Shown here piece by piece: positions 51,647 through 59,519 of a DNA stretch of 64,000 bases. A model generated the notes under the pieces. That model made no database searches, was not told the DNA's origin, and saw only the letters and a program-made list of their open reading frames with translations. A program made the translations under genes and the position numbers. The first letter of the stretch is position 1, and each line of letters opens with the position of its first letter. Origin of the DNA: JBBSAT01 sp044223665. GTDB taxonomy: Bacteria; Myxococcota_A; Polyangia; Polyangiales; Sandaracinaceae. The stretch is from the NCBI GenBank assembly GCA_044223665.1, contig JBGALT010000022.1, forward strand, positions 1 to 64,000, read 5' to 3'.

Positions 51647-52249
51647 GTGAGCAGTACGCACGCGGGCAGGCGCCTTCTCTGCCTCGAAGACGACGTCACG
51701 GTCTCCCGCGCGCTGGAGCGCACGCTCCAAGGCTACGAGCTGGACATGGTCGCGACGGTGGCCGACGCCAAGATGCGGATCGAGAGCGGCGGCTCGTACG
51801 CCGCGTGGATCCTCGACGTGCGCGTGCCGGACGGATCGGGGCTCGACGTCCTCGCGTGGGCGCGGCTGCGGGGCGATCGCACCCCCGCGCTCGTCATGAC
51901 GGGGGTGCTCGATCACGTCCACGCCAACTCGGCGCAGATCCTCGGTGCCGAGTTCGTCTTCAAGCCGTACGGCAAGGCGCATCTCGACTCGTTCCTCGAG
52001 CGCGCCACGCGCCCGACCGAGACCCCTCTGCCGAGCCGCAACGCCGAGGCCTTCGTCCGCGAGCACGGCCTCACCAAGCGTGAGGGCGAGATCATCCACG
52101 CGATCGCGCGCGGCGTGCCGCGTGCCGATCTGGCCGGCCAGCTGGGCGTCGCCGAGAGCACCATCAAGACGCTCGTGCACCGCCTGCTCGAGCGCGCCGG
52201 CTACGCGAACCTCGACGAAGTGCTGCGCGATCTGCTCAAGCGCGAGTGA
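51647..52249 (+). CDS. NarL-type response regulator
   Basis: 200 residues from a GTG. The receiver domain has LLCLEDDVTVSRALER (acidic pair), phosphoacceptor Asp in AAWILDVRVPDGSGLDV, Thr in LVMTGVLDH and Lys in FVFKPYGKA. The C-terminal LuxR-type helix-turn-helix is LTKREGEIIHAIARGVPRAD followed by LAGQLGVAESTIKTLVHRLL. No histidine kinase is adjacent. The 155-bp spacer upstream contains an inverted repeat (GGTGGTGA at 51504-51511, TCACCACC at 51538-51545). A short dispersed repeat begins two bases after its stop. Confidence 0.92.
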   Translation: MSSTHAGRRLLCLEDDVTVSRALERTLQGYELDMVATVADAKMRIESGGSYAAWILDVRVPDGSGLDVLAWARLRGDRTPALVMTGVLDHVHANSAQILGAEFVFKPYGKAHLDSFLERATRPTETPLPSRNAEAFVREHGLTKREGEIIHAIARGVPRADLAGQLGVAESTIKTLVHRLLERAGYANLDEVLRDLLKRE

Positions 52250-52251
52250 GC

Positions 52252-52288
52252 GCGTCGATCACGTCCGTCGAGGGAGCCGAGACCCACG
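52252..52288 (+). repeat. Post-stop repeat, copy 2
   Basis: It matches 8693-8729 at 31 of 37 positions and, like that copy, begins exactly two bases after a stop codon. The shared core is GCGTCGATCACGT followed by GAGGGANCCGANACC. The stem that is perfect in copy 1 is not preserved here, so the conserved part is the sequence rather than the hairpin. Confidence 0.5.
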
Positions 52289-52343
52289 CGATCACGACGC
52301 GATGAAGCGTCGCGATCGCGCGAAGATCCGAGCCGGCGCGTCG

Positions 52344-53429
52344 TCAATCGGTCTGGTTCAGCCCGGCGAGGAACGCGCTCTCGAATGCCGCGGCGTCGGC
52401 GTGGCGTGCGACGGAGATCCTCGTGCCGCGGCGCGAGACGTAGGTCCGCCCCGACGAAGGCCCTTCGGCGGTCACGACGGCGATCCGCTCGCGACCGGTG
52501 TCGAGCACGCTCGAGGGCCCGGCGACGTCCACCGCGGCGACGGCCGCGAGCGGATCCCACCAGAAGAACGCGTGGATCGAGATGCCGAACTGGACGATCG
52601 GCTGCGACGTCACGTCGACCACGATGTCCGCGCTGGCGGTGGCGGCCGACGCCGCGAGCGTCCCGACGTACTCGAAGGTGACGGGCACGTCGTTGGTGGC
52701 GTCGAGCGGAACGAGCGTGACGCGCTCCCCGAATGCCGCGAGCACGTCCTCGAGCGCCGACGGATCGGCCCACGCGTTCAGCTCCTGCGTGTTGTCGTAG
52801 GTCTCGGTGCCGGTGCCGAGGAGGTTGCCGGGGACGCCGAGCGCGCCCGCCATGATCACGACCCGATCCGCGTCGAGACGGCGGCGGCCGTGCCGGTGGT
52901 GGTGGTCGTCCTCGAGCGCCGTCGCGACGTTGGTGAGCGGGCCCGTGGCGACGAGGATCGTGTCGTCTCGAAGAACGCTGCGAAGCAGGTCGGGCGCGCT
53001 CTGGGCCGCCGGCGCGCTGCTCTCCGAGCATCCGGCGAGCGCGCCCTCGAGCACCAGCTCGACGGCGCCGCGCAGCTCCGGCGAGACCGCGTGCGCGCCG
53101 ACCGGTGAGCCATCCGCCACCGGGACGTCCGGCGCACCGCAGGCGGCGAGCACGCATCGGGCGTGGCGGATCGCGCTGCCGGGCGTGCCGGCGCCGTCGT
53201 TCTCGATGGTGACCGCGCGGAGCCGAATGTGCCCGGCGAGATGCTCGGCGCACAGGTACGCGAGCGCGGTCGCGTCGTCGAAGTCCAGGTCCGTGTCGAA
53301 GACGACGTCCGGAGCGCGTGGTGAAGAACATGCCTCGGCCGACGCGGCGGACGCTTCCGCCCCCGGCTCACCGACGCAACCGACCGAGACCAAGAGGACG
53401 AGGGGAACGAGCTGCCTTCCGATCGACAT
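52344..53429 (-). CDS. Inosine/uridine-preferring nucleoside hydrolase-like lipoprotein
   Basis: 361 residues with lipobox LLVSVGC. The IUNH fold is recognisable: VVFDTDLDFDDATALAYL stands for the Ca-binding DTDPGxDDA motif (the PG is replaced), TILVATGPLTNVATALED, VVIMAGALGVPGN and a late Asp in HAFFWWDPLAAVAAVDV. IUNH enzymes cleave ribonucleosides to base and ribose. Export as a lipoprotein would suit salvage of nucleosides from lysed prey or debris, which is inference. A His-rich insertion (DDHHHRHGRRR) is unusual. The loss of PG in the metal loop may alter activity. Confidence 0.88.
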   Translation of the reverse strand: MSIGRQLVPLVLLVSVGCVGEPGAEASAASAEACSSPRAPDVVFDTDLDFDDATALAYLCAEHLAGHIRLRAVTIENDGAGTPGSAIRHARCVLAACGAPDVPVADGSPVGAHAVSPELRGAVELVLEGALAGCSESSAPAAQSAPDLLRSVLRDDTILVATGPLTNVATALEDDHHHRHGRRRLDADRVVIMAGALGVPGNLLGTGTETYDNTQELNAWADPSALEDVLAAFGERVTLVPLDATNDVPVTFEYVGTLAASAATASADIVVDVTSQPIVQFGISIHAFFWWDPLAAVAAVDVAGPSSVLDTGRERIAVVTAEGPSSGRTYVSRRGTRISVARHADAAAFESAFLAGLNQTD

Positions 53430-53530
53430 CAGCGACCTCCTGCATGCGGGTTTTCAGTTCATCGGCTCCGATCGGTTACGTGTGCAGAGGCAGCCTCCTT
53501 CCGCCGCGTCGTCTCGCGCGCGTCGATTCG

Positions 53531-53926
53531 TCAGTGCTTGAGAGCGCGCAGGTGCGCGAGCGCTTCCTCGCGCGTGGCGAAGATCTTCAGCCGCAGGTCG
53601 AAGCCGAACGAGAGCGCGGCGGCGACCATGCGGATCGGGCCGGACGCGACCACCGCGGCGATGTGCCCTCCACCCAGCTTGCGGAAGAGCGAGATCGTGT
53701 TGCCCGCGTTGTCCCGCCTCCCGGCGTCGATGCCCGTGGCGCCCGAGGCGTCGTAGAGCCAGTCGGCACCCGGGTACTTCTGCAGCAGCCGAGAGAGGTC
53801 CTCGTTGAGGGCCGAGTCGAACGCGATGACCCCGTCGAGCTTGGTCTCGACGATGTTTCCCTCGAGGTGCCGGGTCACGATGGTTCCCGCCGGCTCGGCG
53901 GACTTCTGTGCGGTGCTCTTGGCCAT
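53531..53926 (-). CDS. STAS/SpoIIAA-like small protein
   Basis: 131 residues from the ATG at 53926, which has a GAGAGG ribosome site; a GTG at 53965 is less likely. The pattern of alternating strands and helices, with WLYDASGATGIDAGRRDNAG, IAAVVASGPIRMVAAALSFG and a terminal IFATREEALAHLRAL, resembles SpoIIAA-like/STAS proteins that are widespread but poorly defined in myxobacteria. There is no membrane segment. It is in the same direction as the prenyl-synthase-like and HAD genes upstream and a second STAS-like protein at 55831, so the four may form one unit. Confidence 0.65.
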   Translation of the reverse strand: MAKSTAQKSAEPAGTIVTRHLEGNIVETKLDGVIAFDSALNEDLSRLLQKYPGADWLYDASGATGIDAGRRDNAGNTISLFRKLGGGHIAAVVASGPIRMVAAALSFGFDLRLKIFATREEALAHLRALKH

Positions 53927-54013
53927 GGGCTCTGCCTCTCTTCCCTTCTTCGAATCTCTTTTCACTGCGCCTCTCGGCGCTCTCGCTCTCGTTCCGGCCG
54001 GCTCGCCAGCGCC

Positions 54014-55096
54014 TCAGCGCTGTGCTCGCACCGCGGGACAGTGGGCCTCGACCGCCGCTCGGAGCGACTCCACGCGACAGAGCCGCTCGACGAAGGTCCA
54101 GACCAGATCGGCCACGCACGGCCTTGCCGCGGGGGCCGCGGCGGCGATCGCCTCCGCCGCGTCGTCGGCGATCTTGCGCAAGGTCGCCGGGATGCCGACG
54201 CGCTCGATCTCGCTGGCGAGGCTGGCGTAGAGCTCCTCGTCGCCCGTCGCTCCCTCTCCCGCCACGCGCCGACGAGCCCAGAACGCCTCGAGCTGCGCCG
54301 CGCAGTCGGGCGAGCTCCGAATCGTCGAGAGGAGCGGGTAGGTCACGATGCCCATCTTGAGATCGTCGTTCTCGCCGTCACGCTCGCGGTGCTCGACGAA
54401 GTTCACGATGTCGTCGACGTCCTGCTGCAGCTCGGCGAAGCGCGCGTGCACGACGTGATCGAGGGGCCCCCGGCCGTGCAGCACGAGCGCGCTGTCGAGC
54501 GAGTGAGCGATCGCCGCCGGGACCGCGTCGTAGTGGCGCGCGAGCCAGCCCGCGAGCGTCGCGGGATCGACGGCGGGGTAGCGCGAGTCGTGCTCCCACA
54601 CCTCGGCGGCGCAGATGTCCGAGAACATCCGCGTGACGATGGGCACCAGCTCGGGCGCTTCCACGCGCGTCTGCTCGAGCGCTGCATTGAACAGGAAGAT
54701 CGAGAAGGGCGCGGCCGACGGCGCCCCGAAGCGCCGCCAGTACGTCAGGCGACCGGAGCGGTACGGGGTGTGGTCGACGGTGTCGTCGAGGATGCCGATC
54801 AGCTCGACCATGAGCAGGAACGCCGGCAGGTAGGCGCGGTGACGCGCCGTGATGCCGCCCTGGCTCTCGGCCATCGCGAGGAACATCAGCGGCGCGAGCA
54901 CGAACGAGGGCTGCTCGTGGTCGAGCACGCCGTACGCGAAGTACGGCGCGATCGGGCCCGGCACGAGGAGCGCGCGCAGCTGGTCGCGCGCCTCGACGAG
55001 CAGCGGCTCGTAGCGCGGTCGGCTGCGCAGGAAGACGCCCTGGAACTTGTCCGGGAACGCGAGGCGAACGGAACCCGTCTGTTGAGCTTCGCGCAT
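54014..55096 (-). CDS. Isoprenyl diphosphate synthase-like protein
   Basis: The 360-residue all-alpha product carries two Asp-rich motifs in the right order for trans-prenyl synthases. The first is DDTVD (104-108) in VELIGILDDTVDHTPYRSGR. The second region has DVDDI (226-230), then ENDDLKMGIVTYPLLSTI (242-259), which matches the xDLxxGKxTxP block with Met for the usual Lys. Spacing is close to the family norm. It may make or cyclise an isoprenoid. The deviations make a non-canonical substrate likely. It is clustered with a HAD phosphatase, and such pairs can dephosphorylate prenyl diphosphates. Confidence 0.75.
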   Translation of the reverse strand: MREAQQTGSVRLAFPDKFQGVFLRSRPRYEPLLVEARDQLRALLVPGPIAPYFAYGVLDHEQPSFVLAPLMFLAMAESQGGITARHRAYLPAFLLMVELIGILDDTVDHTPYRSGRLTYWRRFGAPSAAPFSIFLFNAALEQTRVEAPELVPIVTRMFSDICAAEVWEHDSRYPAVDPATLAGWLARHYDAVPAAIAHSLDSALVLHGRGPLDHVVHARFAELQQDVDDIVNFVEHRERDGENDDLKMGIVTYPLLSTIRSSPDCAAQLEAFWARRRVAGEGATGDEELYASLASEIERVGIPATLRKIADDAAEAIAAAAPAARPCVADLVWTFVERLCRVESLRAAVEAHCPAVRAQR

Positions 55097-55150
55097 CGAA
55101 ACCTCCGGATGGACTCGAAGCAGGCACAGGAACCGGAAACGACGCAGCGG

Positions 55151-55834
55151 CTAAGGGGGGCCGGCGCGAGCGGTGGGCGACGCCGGCGCTCCGAGCGCGG
55201 CCTCGAGGAACGCGGAGAGGTCGGGCACGGACTCGTCGGTCGCGTCCTTGGCCCGCCGATCCAGGCGGTAGGCGCGGATGCCGACACGACGCGCGCCATC
55301 GACGCACGCTTCTTCGTCGTCGACGAGCGCGCACTCGGCGGGCGAGACGTCGAGCCGGTCGAGCGTGTGCATGTACGCGCTCGGATCGGGCTTGGGCGCG
55401 CCGGCGACGCCGGCCGCGAAGGTGACGTCCACGAGGTCGAGCAAGCCCGCCGCGCGAAGCGACGCCTGGAGCCCGACGAACGGGAAGTTCGAGAGCACGG
55501 CGATGCGCATCCCGTGCTCGCGGGCGCGCTCGAGCGTCGGGCGAGCATCGGGGAAAGGACGGATCGCCGTCGTGTAGTCGAAGTGGTTCAGACGCGCCTC
55601 GAGCGCCTCGTCCAGCTCCCACGCCTCGCGCACCGTCCGCCAGAAGGCCGCGACGTACCCTTGCTCGGCGCTCGCGCGGCGCGGCGGAGGCGCCAGGCGC
55701 GTGTGCGCCTGCCACGCTCGCCAGAGCGAGTCGAAGGATGCCTTCGGGACCCCCTCGAACATCGCCATCAAGGGCGCGAAGTCGAAGTGCGTGAGGACGC
55801 CGTCGCGATCGAAGACCAGAGCACGCGTCGTCAT
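55151..55834 (-). CDS. HAD-superfamily phosphatase
   Basis: 227 residues. Motif I is ALVFDRDGVLTHFD (nucleophile Asp and acid Asp). The cap is helical. Motif II is IAVLSNFPFVGL, motif III the Lys in GAPKPDPSAYMHTL and motif IV CALVDDEEACVDGARRVG. All four HAD motifs are present, so it should be an active phosphomonoesterase or phosphotransferase. The start overlaps the preceding gene by 4 bp (55831-55834). Neighbourhood with a prenyl-synthase-like protein suggests a phosphorylated lipid or terpenoid substrate, which is inference. Confidence 0.9.
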   Translation of the reverse strand: MTTRALVFDRDGVLTHFDFAPLMAMFEGVPKASFDSLWRAWQAHTRLAPPPRRASAEQGYVAAFWRTVREAWELDEALEARLNHFDYTTAIRPFPDARPTLERAREHGMRIAVLSNFPFVGLQASLRAAGLLDLVDVTFAAGVAGAPKPDPSAYMHTLDRLDVSPAECALVDDEEACVDGARRVGIRAYRLDRRAKDATDESVPDLSAFLEAALGAPASPTARAGPP

Positions 55835-56283
55835 CGCCCCTCCAGCGCACGGTCGAGCTGACTGCGCGCCCAGCCTTCGGCGTCGGCGACCGATGCGAAC
55901 ACGCGCTCCGGACAGGCCGCCGGCGCCAGCCAGCGGATGGCGGTGTGGGCGCCGATCGCGGTCGGTGTCCGCGCCACGAACGCGATGCTCGCGCAGTGCG
56001 ACTCGATCGCTCGCGCTCGCTCGTCGAGGGCGAGGGCGAGCTTGCGTCGAAGCGGCGCGGTCATGCCGACCTCGTCGTCGAGCTCGATCACGATCGCGAA
56101 GGGCTCTTGCCTCGCCAGCAGCCCGTCGAGCGCGCCGACCAGCGAGTCGACCTGGGCCTCGGTGATCTTCGCCGGCACGCGGTGGCGCGCGAGCTTCGAG
56201 ACGCGTCCGGTGGTCTTCGCGTCGGTACGCGGCGGCTGCGAGCTCGGTGTCTCGGTCGGTGTTCGTGCTCCGGATGCTCCCAC
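55831..56283 (-). CDS. STAS-like small protein coupled to HAD phosphatase
   Basis: 150 residues from a GTG with a GGGGGAGC ribosome site. A polar, Thr/Pro-rich N-terminal 35 residues precede a compact alpha/beta domain: KITEAQVDSLVGALDGLLAR, FAIVIELDDEVGMTAPLRRK, IAFVARTPTAIGAHTAIRWL and a terminal ERVFASVADAEGWARSQL. This looks like the STAS/SpoIIAA-type proteins of myxobacteria, related in plan to the one at 53531. Its function is unknown. The stop overlaps the HAD start, so both are translated together. Confidence 0.65.
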   Translation of the reverse strand: MGASGARTPTETPSSQPPRTDAKTTGRVSKLARHRVPAKITEAQVDSLVGALDGLLARQEPFAIVIELDDEVGMTAPLRRKLALALDERARAIESHCASIAFVARTPTAIGAHTAIRWLAPAACPERVFASVADAEGWARSQLDRALEGR

Positions 56284-56458
56284 TGGTGCTCCCCCACACC
56301 GCGCTTACGGCGCACGATGATGGGATCACCCTAGGCACCGATCACGAGAGGCGACAATCGGCCGAGTGGGTGGACGCGCGCACGGCGTGTCCGCCTCGAG
56401 GGTGGACGACGCTCTCCGATCGGCCCCGCTGCGCTGCCTCGTCGTGGCGCGCTGCCTC

Positions 56459-57652
56459 ATGACGGTGACGATTCGGGCACGTGATCCCCAGCCGTCACGC
56501 GTCCGACGGGCGATCGACACGCACGAGCCTCTCACTCGGCCGATCGCGCTCGTCCTCCATCTCTCCGACCTCCATCTCCTCTCGGGGGAGCCCGAGTCGG
56601 ACGCCATCCTCGCCTCGCTGCTCTTCGCGATCGAGCGCGAGCGCGAGCGGCGCGGGCGCAGCGTCGATCTCCTGGTCGTCTCGGGCGACCTCTTCGACAG
56701 TGCGAGCGTCGATCCCGAGCGCGCCGCGTCGGAGCTCGGGGCGCTCTTGCGCTGCATCGATCACGCGCTCGGGCGCCCGACGCCGACCGTGCTCGTGCCG
56801 GGCAACCACGATCGACGTCGCATGGGCCTGTTCGGCCCGCACCGCGGCGACGTCTTCTCGGCACTGCGAGCCCGTCTGCCCGGGCACGTGCACGTGCACG
56901 GCTGCGAGACGCCCTTCCTCGCACGGCTCGTTCCCTCGTCGTTCCACCGACAGAGGTTCTTGCTCGCCGCCTACGACTCGACGTTCCTGCCGACGGGCTA
57001 CCTGAGCGCGGGAGGCGTCGTCCGACGCGAAGATCTGCTCCAGCTCGCCTCGGAGATCGCCGACGAGGACACGTCGCTGCCTCTGGTGTTCGTCCTGCAC
57101 CACCACCTCGTGCCGACGCCGCTCACCGACGTGCACGCGATCGAGACGCATCGCCTGCCGCGCGCGGCCCACCTCGCGCTGCATCGACTGCTACCGGTGC
57201 TGGTCGCCCACGCCGATCGCGAGGAGCTGACGATGACGGCGCTCGGCGCCGGAACGGCGCTCTCGATGCTGCACGCGATGGGCCGGCCGGTGCTCGTACT
57301 GCACGGGCACAAGCACGTCGCGATCGCGCGCAAGCTCGAGCGCATGCGCGAGGGCGACGGCGACGTGCTGCTCGCGTCGGCCGGCTCGGCCGGCATCGCA
57401 CAGCGCTGGACGACCAGCGCGGCCTCCGACACCGCGCGCCTCTGGCCGTCGTTCAACGTGCTCGAGCTGGACGGCACCTCGCTCACGATCGAGACGGTCT
57501 CGTTCGGCTACAAGGGCCGCTCGCGCGCATCTCTCGCGTACCGACCGCTGCTCTGGGCCGAGCGCGAGGGCGCGGAGTGGCGACCGCGCCGCTGCTGGAG
57601 CCCGGGAGCGGCGACGTCGGCCCGGCGCTGGCGCTGGACGAGTCGGTGGTGA
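56459..57652 (+). CDS. Calcineurin-type metallophosphoesterase
   Basis: 397 residues from the ATG at 56459. All five metallophosphoesterase motifs are present: VLHLSDLHLLSG (DxH), LVVSGDLFDS (GD), VLVPGNHDRR (GNHD), FVLHHHLVPT (His) and VLHGHKHVAI (GHxH). The two-metal site should therefore be active on a phosphodi- or monoester. The last 25 residues (RRCWSPGAATSARRWRWTSR) are not protein-like and overlap the next gene in another frame. A frameshift near 57575 may have cut off a natural C-terminal domain. It runs divergently from the STAS-HAD unit. Confidence 0.88.
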   Translation: MTVTIRARDPQPSRVRRAIDTHEPLTRPIALVLHLSDLHLLSGEPESDAILASLLFAIERERERRGRSVDLLVVSGDLFDSASVDPERAASELGALLRCIDHALGRPTPTVLVPGNHDRRRMGLFGPHRGDVFSALRARLPGHVHVHGCETPFLARLVPSSFHRQRFLLAAYDSTFLPTGYLSAGGVVRREDLLQLASEIADEDTSLPLVFVLHHHLVPTPLTDVHAIETHRLPRAAHLALHRLLPVLVAHADREELTMTALGAGTALSMLHAMGRPVLVLHGHKHVAIARKLERMREGDGDVLLASAGSAGIAQRWTTSAASDTARLWPSFNVLELDGTSLTIETVSFGYKGRSRASLAYRPLLWAEREGAEWRPRRCWSPGAATSARRWRWTSRW

Positions 57653-58143
57653 CCTTCCACCCACGTGGCGAGCGCCTCGATGCGCGCGTCGAGCGCCGCA
57701 TCGAGCCGGCCGGCGGGCGGGCGATCCGCCGCTACGTGGAGATCCTCGAGGGAGCGCCCGGCGGATCCTGGCGCGTCGGCGATGCGCCGGCACGGACGCT
57801 TCCGGCGCGCATCGAGCTGCTACCCGGCAAGGCGACCACGGTCGACCTCTCGGCGGCGCACCTGCGCACGTTTCGCGAGGCGCGTCGCGTGCGCGGCGAG
57901 GCGAGCCCGCCCTTCGACTGGGTCGGTCTCATGAACCGGTATCGTTCGTCCGTGGCGCGCCTGGTCGTGCGCGGGCTGCCCACCGAGCTCGCCGCGCGCG
58001 CGTTCGGGAGCACGGTGGATCTGGGGACGGGCGAGGAGCGTCCGCACCGCGTCTCCACCGACGGCGAGCGCGTCGAGCTCGTCGTTCCGGGGTGTCCCGC
58101 GCGAACGCTGCTGCGGGTGCACTACCCCCTCGCGCAGCGCTGA
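57577..58143 (+). CDS. Hypothetical protein, possibly the shifted C-terminal domain of the metallophosphoesterase
   Basis: 188 residues, GTG-started, overlapping the phosphoesterase by 76 bp in a different frame. The sequence is beta-rich: DESVVTFHPRGERLDARVER, TLPARIELLPGKATTVDLSA, SVARLVVRGLPTELAARAFG and VELVVPGCPARTLLRVHYPL. The overlap region reads better here than in the phosphoesterase frame. Hence either the two genes overlap unusually far, or they are one about 580-residue protein broken by a one-base change near 57575. No family recognised. Confidence 0.6.
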   Translation: MATAPLLEPGSGDVGPALALDESVVTFHPRGERLDARVERRIEPAGGRAIRRYVEILEGAPGGSWRVGDAPARTLPARIELLPGKATTVDLSAAHLRTFREARRVRGEASPPFDWVGLMNRYRSSVARLVVRGLPTELAARAFGSTVDLGTGEERPHRVSTDGERVELVVPGCPARTLLRVHYPLAQR

Positions 58144-58186
58144 CGCGTGGGCGCGCACGCGTCGACGCCCACGACCTGGTGCGGGG

Positions 58187-59005
58187 TCAGGCGCTCGACG
58201 CGAGCGACTCGAGCAGGGTGCGGGTCGCCGCGTCGGCCGGGAAGTAGGCCTCGATCGCCAGCTCCTCCGCCGTCACGTCCACCGGCGTGCCGAGCGTGGT
58301 GAGCATCGTGAAGAAGCGCGCCTCGATGCCCTCTCGTCGGACGTGCACCGAGACGAACGGCCCGCTCGGCGCCTGCGGCTTGGGCACGCGACGGATCGCC
58401 TCGCGCACACCCGGCTGCTCCAGCATCTCGTCGTAGAGGCGACGGCGGGCCGAGCCGGGCGGGTCACGCGTGAGCTCGAGCTTCATCCGCTCGGCCATCG
58501 CGTGGACGACCTCGTCCCAGTTCACGAGAAACGCGCGTGCGCCACGGGGATCCACGATCGAGCGCACGACGTTGGAGGCGACCTCGGGCGGCACGTCCGG
58601 CGGCAGGAGCAAGGGCAGAAAGCGCGTGGCCGCGCCGTTGGCGCGCACGACGTTCCACGAGCGGTCCACGACGACCGCGGGATAGGGCTCGAGCTTGCCG
58701 AGCAGCATCGTGAGCGCGAGGTCGAGCTCGCGCATCGCCGCATCGTCGAGCCGGCTCTCGCGATAGGCGGGCGCGAAGCCCGCGGCGTCGAGCAGCGCGT
58801 TCCGATCGCGGAGCGGCAGCTCGAGCGCGCTCGCGAGCACCAGCACCATCTCGCGGCTCGGCGACGCACGCCCGGTCTCGAGGCACGAGAGGTGGCGCGT
58901 CGACACCTCGGCCTGGGCCGCCAGTCGCTCCTGGCTCATCCCGCCGCTCGATCGATGGTGGCGCAGCAGCGTCCCGAACGCGGTCTCGACTCTCGAGGTC
59001 TGCAT
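58187..59005 (-). CDS. XRE-family regulator with MmyB-like ligand domain
   Basis: 272 residues. The N-terminal helix-turn-helix is GMSQERLAAQAEVSTRHLSC with LETGRASPSREMVLVLASAL. The C-terminal domain starts at YPAVVVDRSWNVVRANGAAT, the signature of MmyB-like (PF17765) ligand-binding domains, which often bind fatty acids in Actinobacteria. It ends with SGPFVSVHVRREGIEARFF and MLTTLGTPVDVTAEELAIEA, also typical. It probably senses a small hydrophobic ligand. Its target is not obvious. The spacer to the cupredoxin gene contains no clear operator. Confidence 0.92.
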   Translation of the reverse strand: MQTSRVETAFGTLLRHHRSSGGMSQERLAAQAEVSTRHLSCLETGRASPSREMVLVLASALELPLRDRNALLDAAGFAPAYRESRLDDAAMRELDLALTMLLGKLEPYPAVVVDRSWNVVRANGAATRFLPLLLPPDVPPEVASNVVRSIVDPRGARAFLVNWDEVVHAMAERMKLELTRDPPGSARRRLYDEMLEQPGVREAIRRVPKPQAPSGPFVSVHVRREGIEARFFTMLTTLGTPVDVTAEELAIEAYFPADAATRTLLESLASSA

Positions 59006-59162
59006 CGCGAGATGCTACGCGCTCCGCTTCCGTCGCGTCATGACCTCGGAGGTCATGGCCGGTGCGCCGCTGGGCATCAGGCTCTCGCGGTCGGGACCGC
59101 TCGTGGTCTCACCGCGGCACCTCGCCCGGCTCGCTGCGGCCGCGCCCGCGGGTACCGGCGCG

Positions 59163-59519
59163 TCACTGCGCGAGGATGGCGCCCTGGTACATGCCCATCC
59201 CGCACGTGAAGGCCAAGCGCCCGCTCGCCGGCGTCGTCACGTCGATCCACACGCGCTGGTCGAGCGGCAGATCGCGGTGCAGGTCCATCGACGGGATCAC
59301 CAGCTCCTGCCCACAGCCTTCGTCGCTCGTGCGCAGAAAGCCGAGGTGCACGAGGGTGCTCGCGGGGGCGACGATTTCGGCCGGCGTGTAGCCGCTCGCG
59401 CCGACCTCGATCTCGAAGCGCGGCTGGCCATCCTCGGGAGGTGGCGGGCTCGCCGGCACCGCGCTTCCGCACGCGGCGAGCCACGGCGCGCTCACGATCG
59501 CGACGAGGATCTTCCTCAT
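59163..59519 (-). CDS. Small cupredoxin-like lipoprotein
   Basis: 118 residues with lipobox WLAACG. The mature domain has EIEVGASGYTPAEIVAPAST, then GFLRTSDEGCGQELVIPSMD and GRLAFTCGMGMYQGAIL. It resembles the cupredoxin_1 group (PF13473), in which Cys, Met and a second Cys replace the classical His-Cys-Met set. A copper-binding or copper-handling role is likely. The start overlaps the aldehyde dehydrogenase stop by 4 bp (59516-59519), so both are made from one mRNA. It differs in ligands from the blue-copper lipoprotein at 47946. Confidence 0.8.
   Translation of the reverse strand: MRKILVAIVSAPWLAACGSAVPASPPPPEDGQPRFEIEVGASGYTPAEIVAPASTLVHLGFLRTSDEGCGQELVIPSMDLHRDLPLDQRVWIDVTTPASGRLAFTCGMGMYQGAILAQ

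Noticed and set aside
54378..55850. Long - strand frame bridging the HAD and prenyl-synthase-like genes
   Set aside because: Arg/Ala/Pro-rich with no domain and overlaps two genes with complete catalytic motifs.
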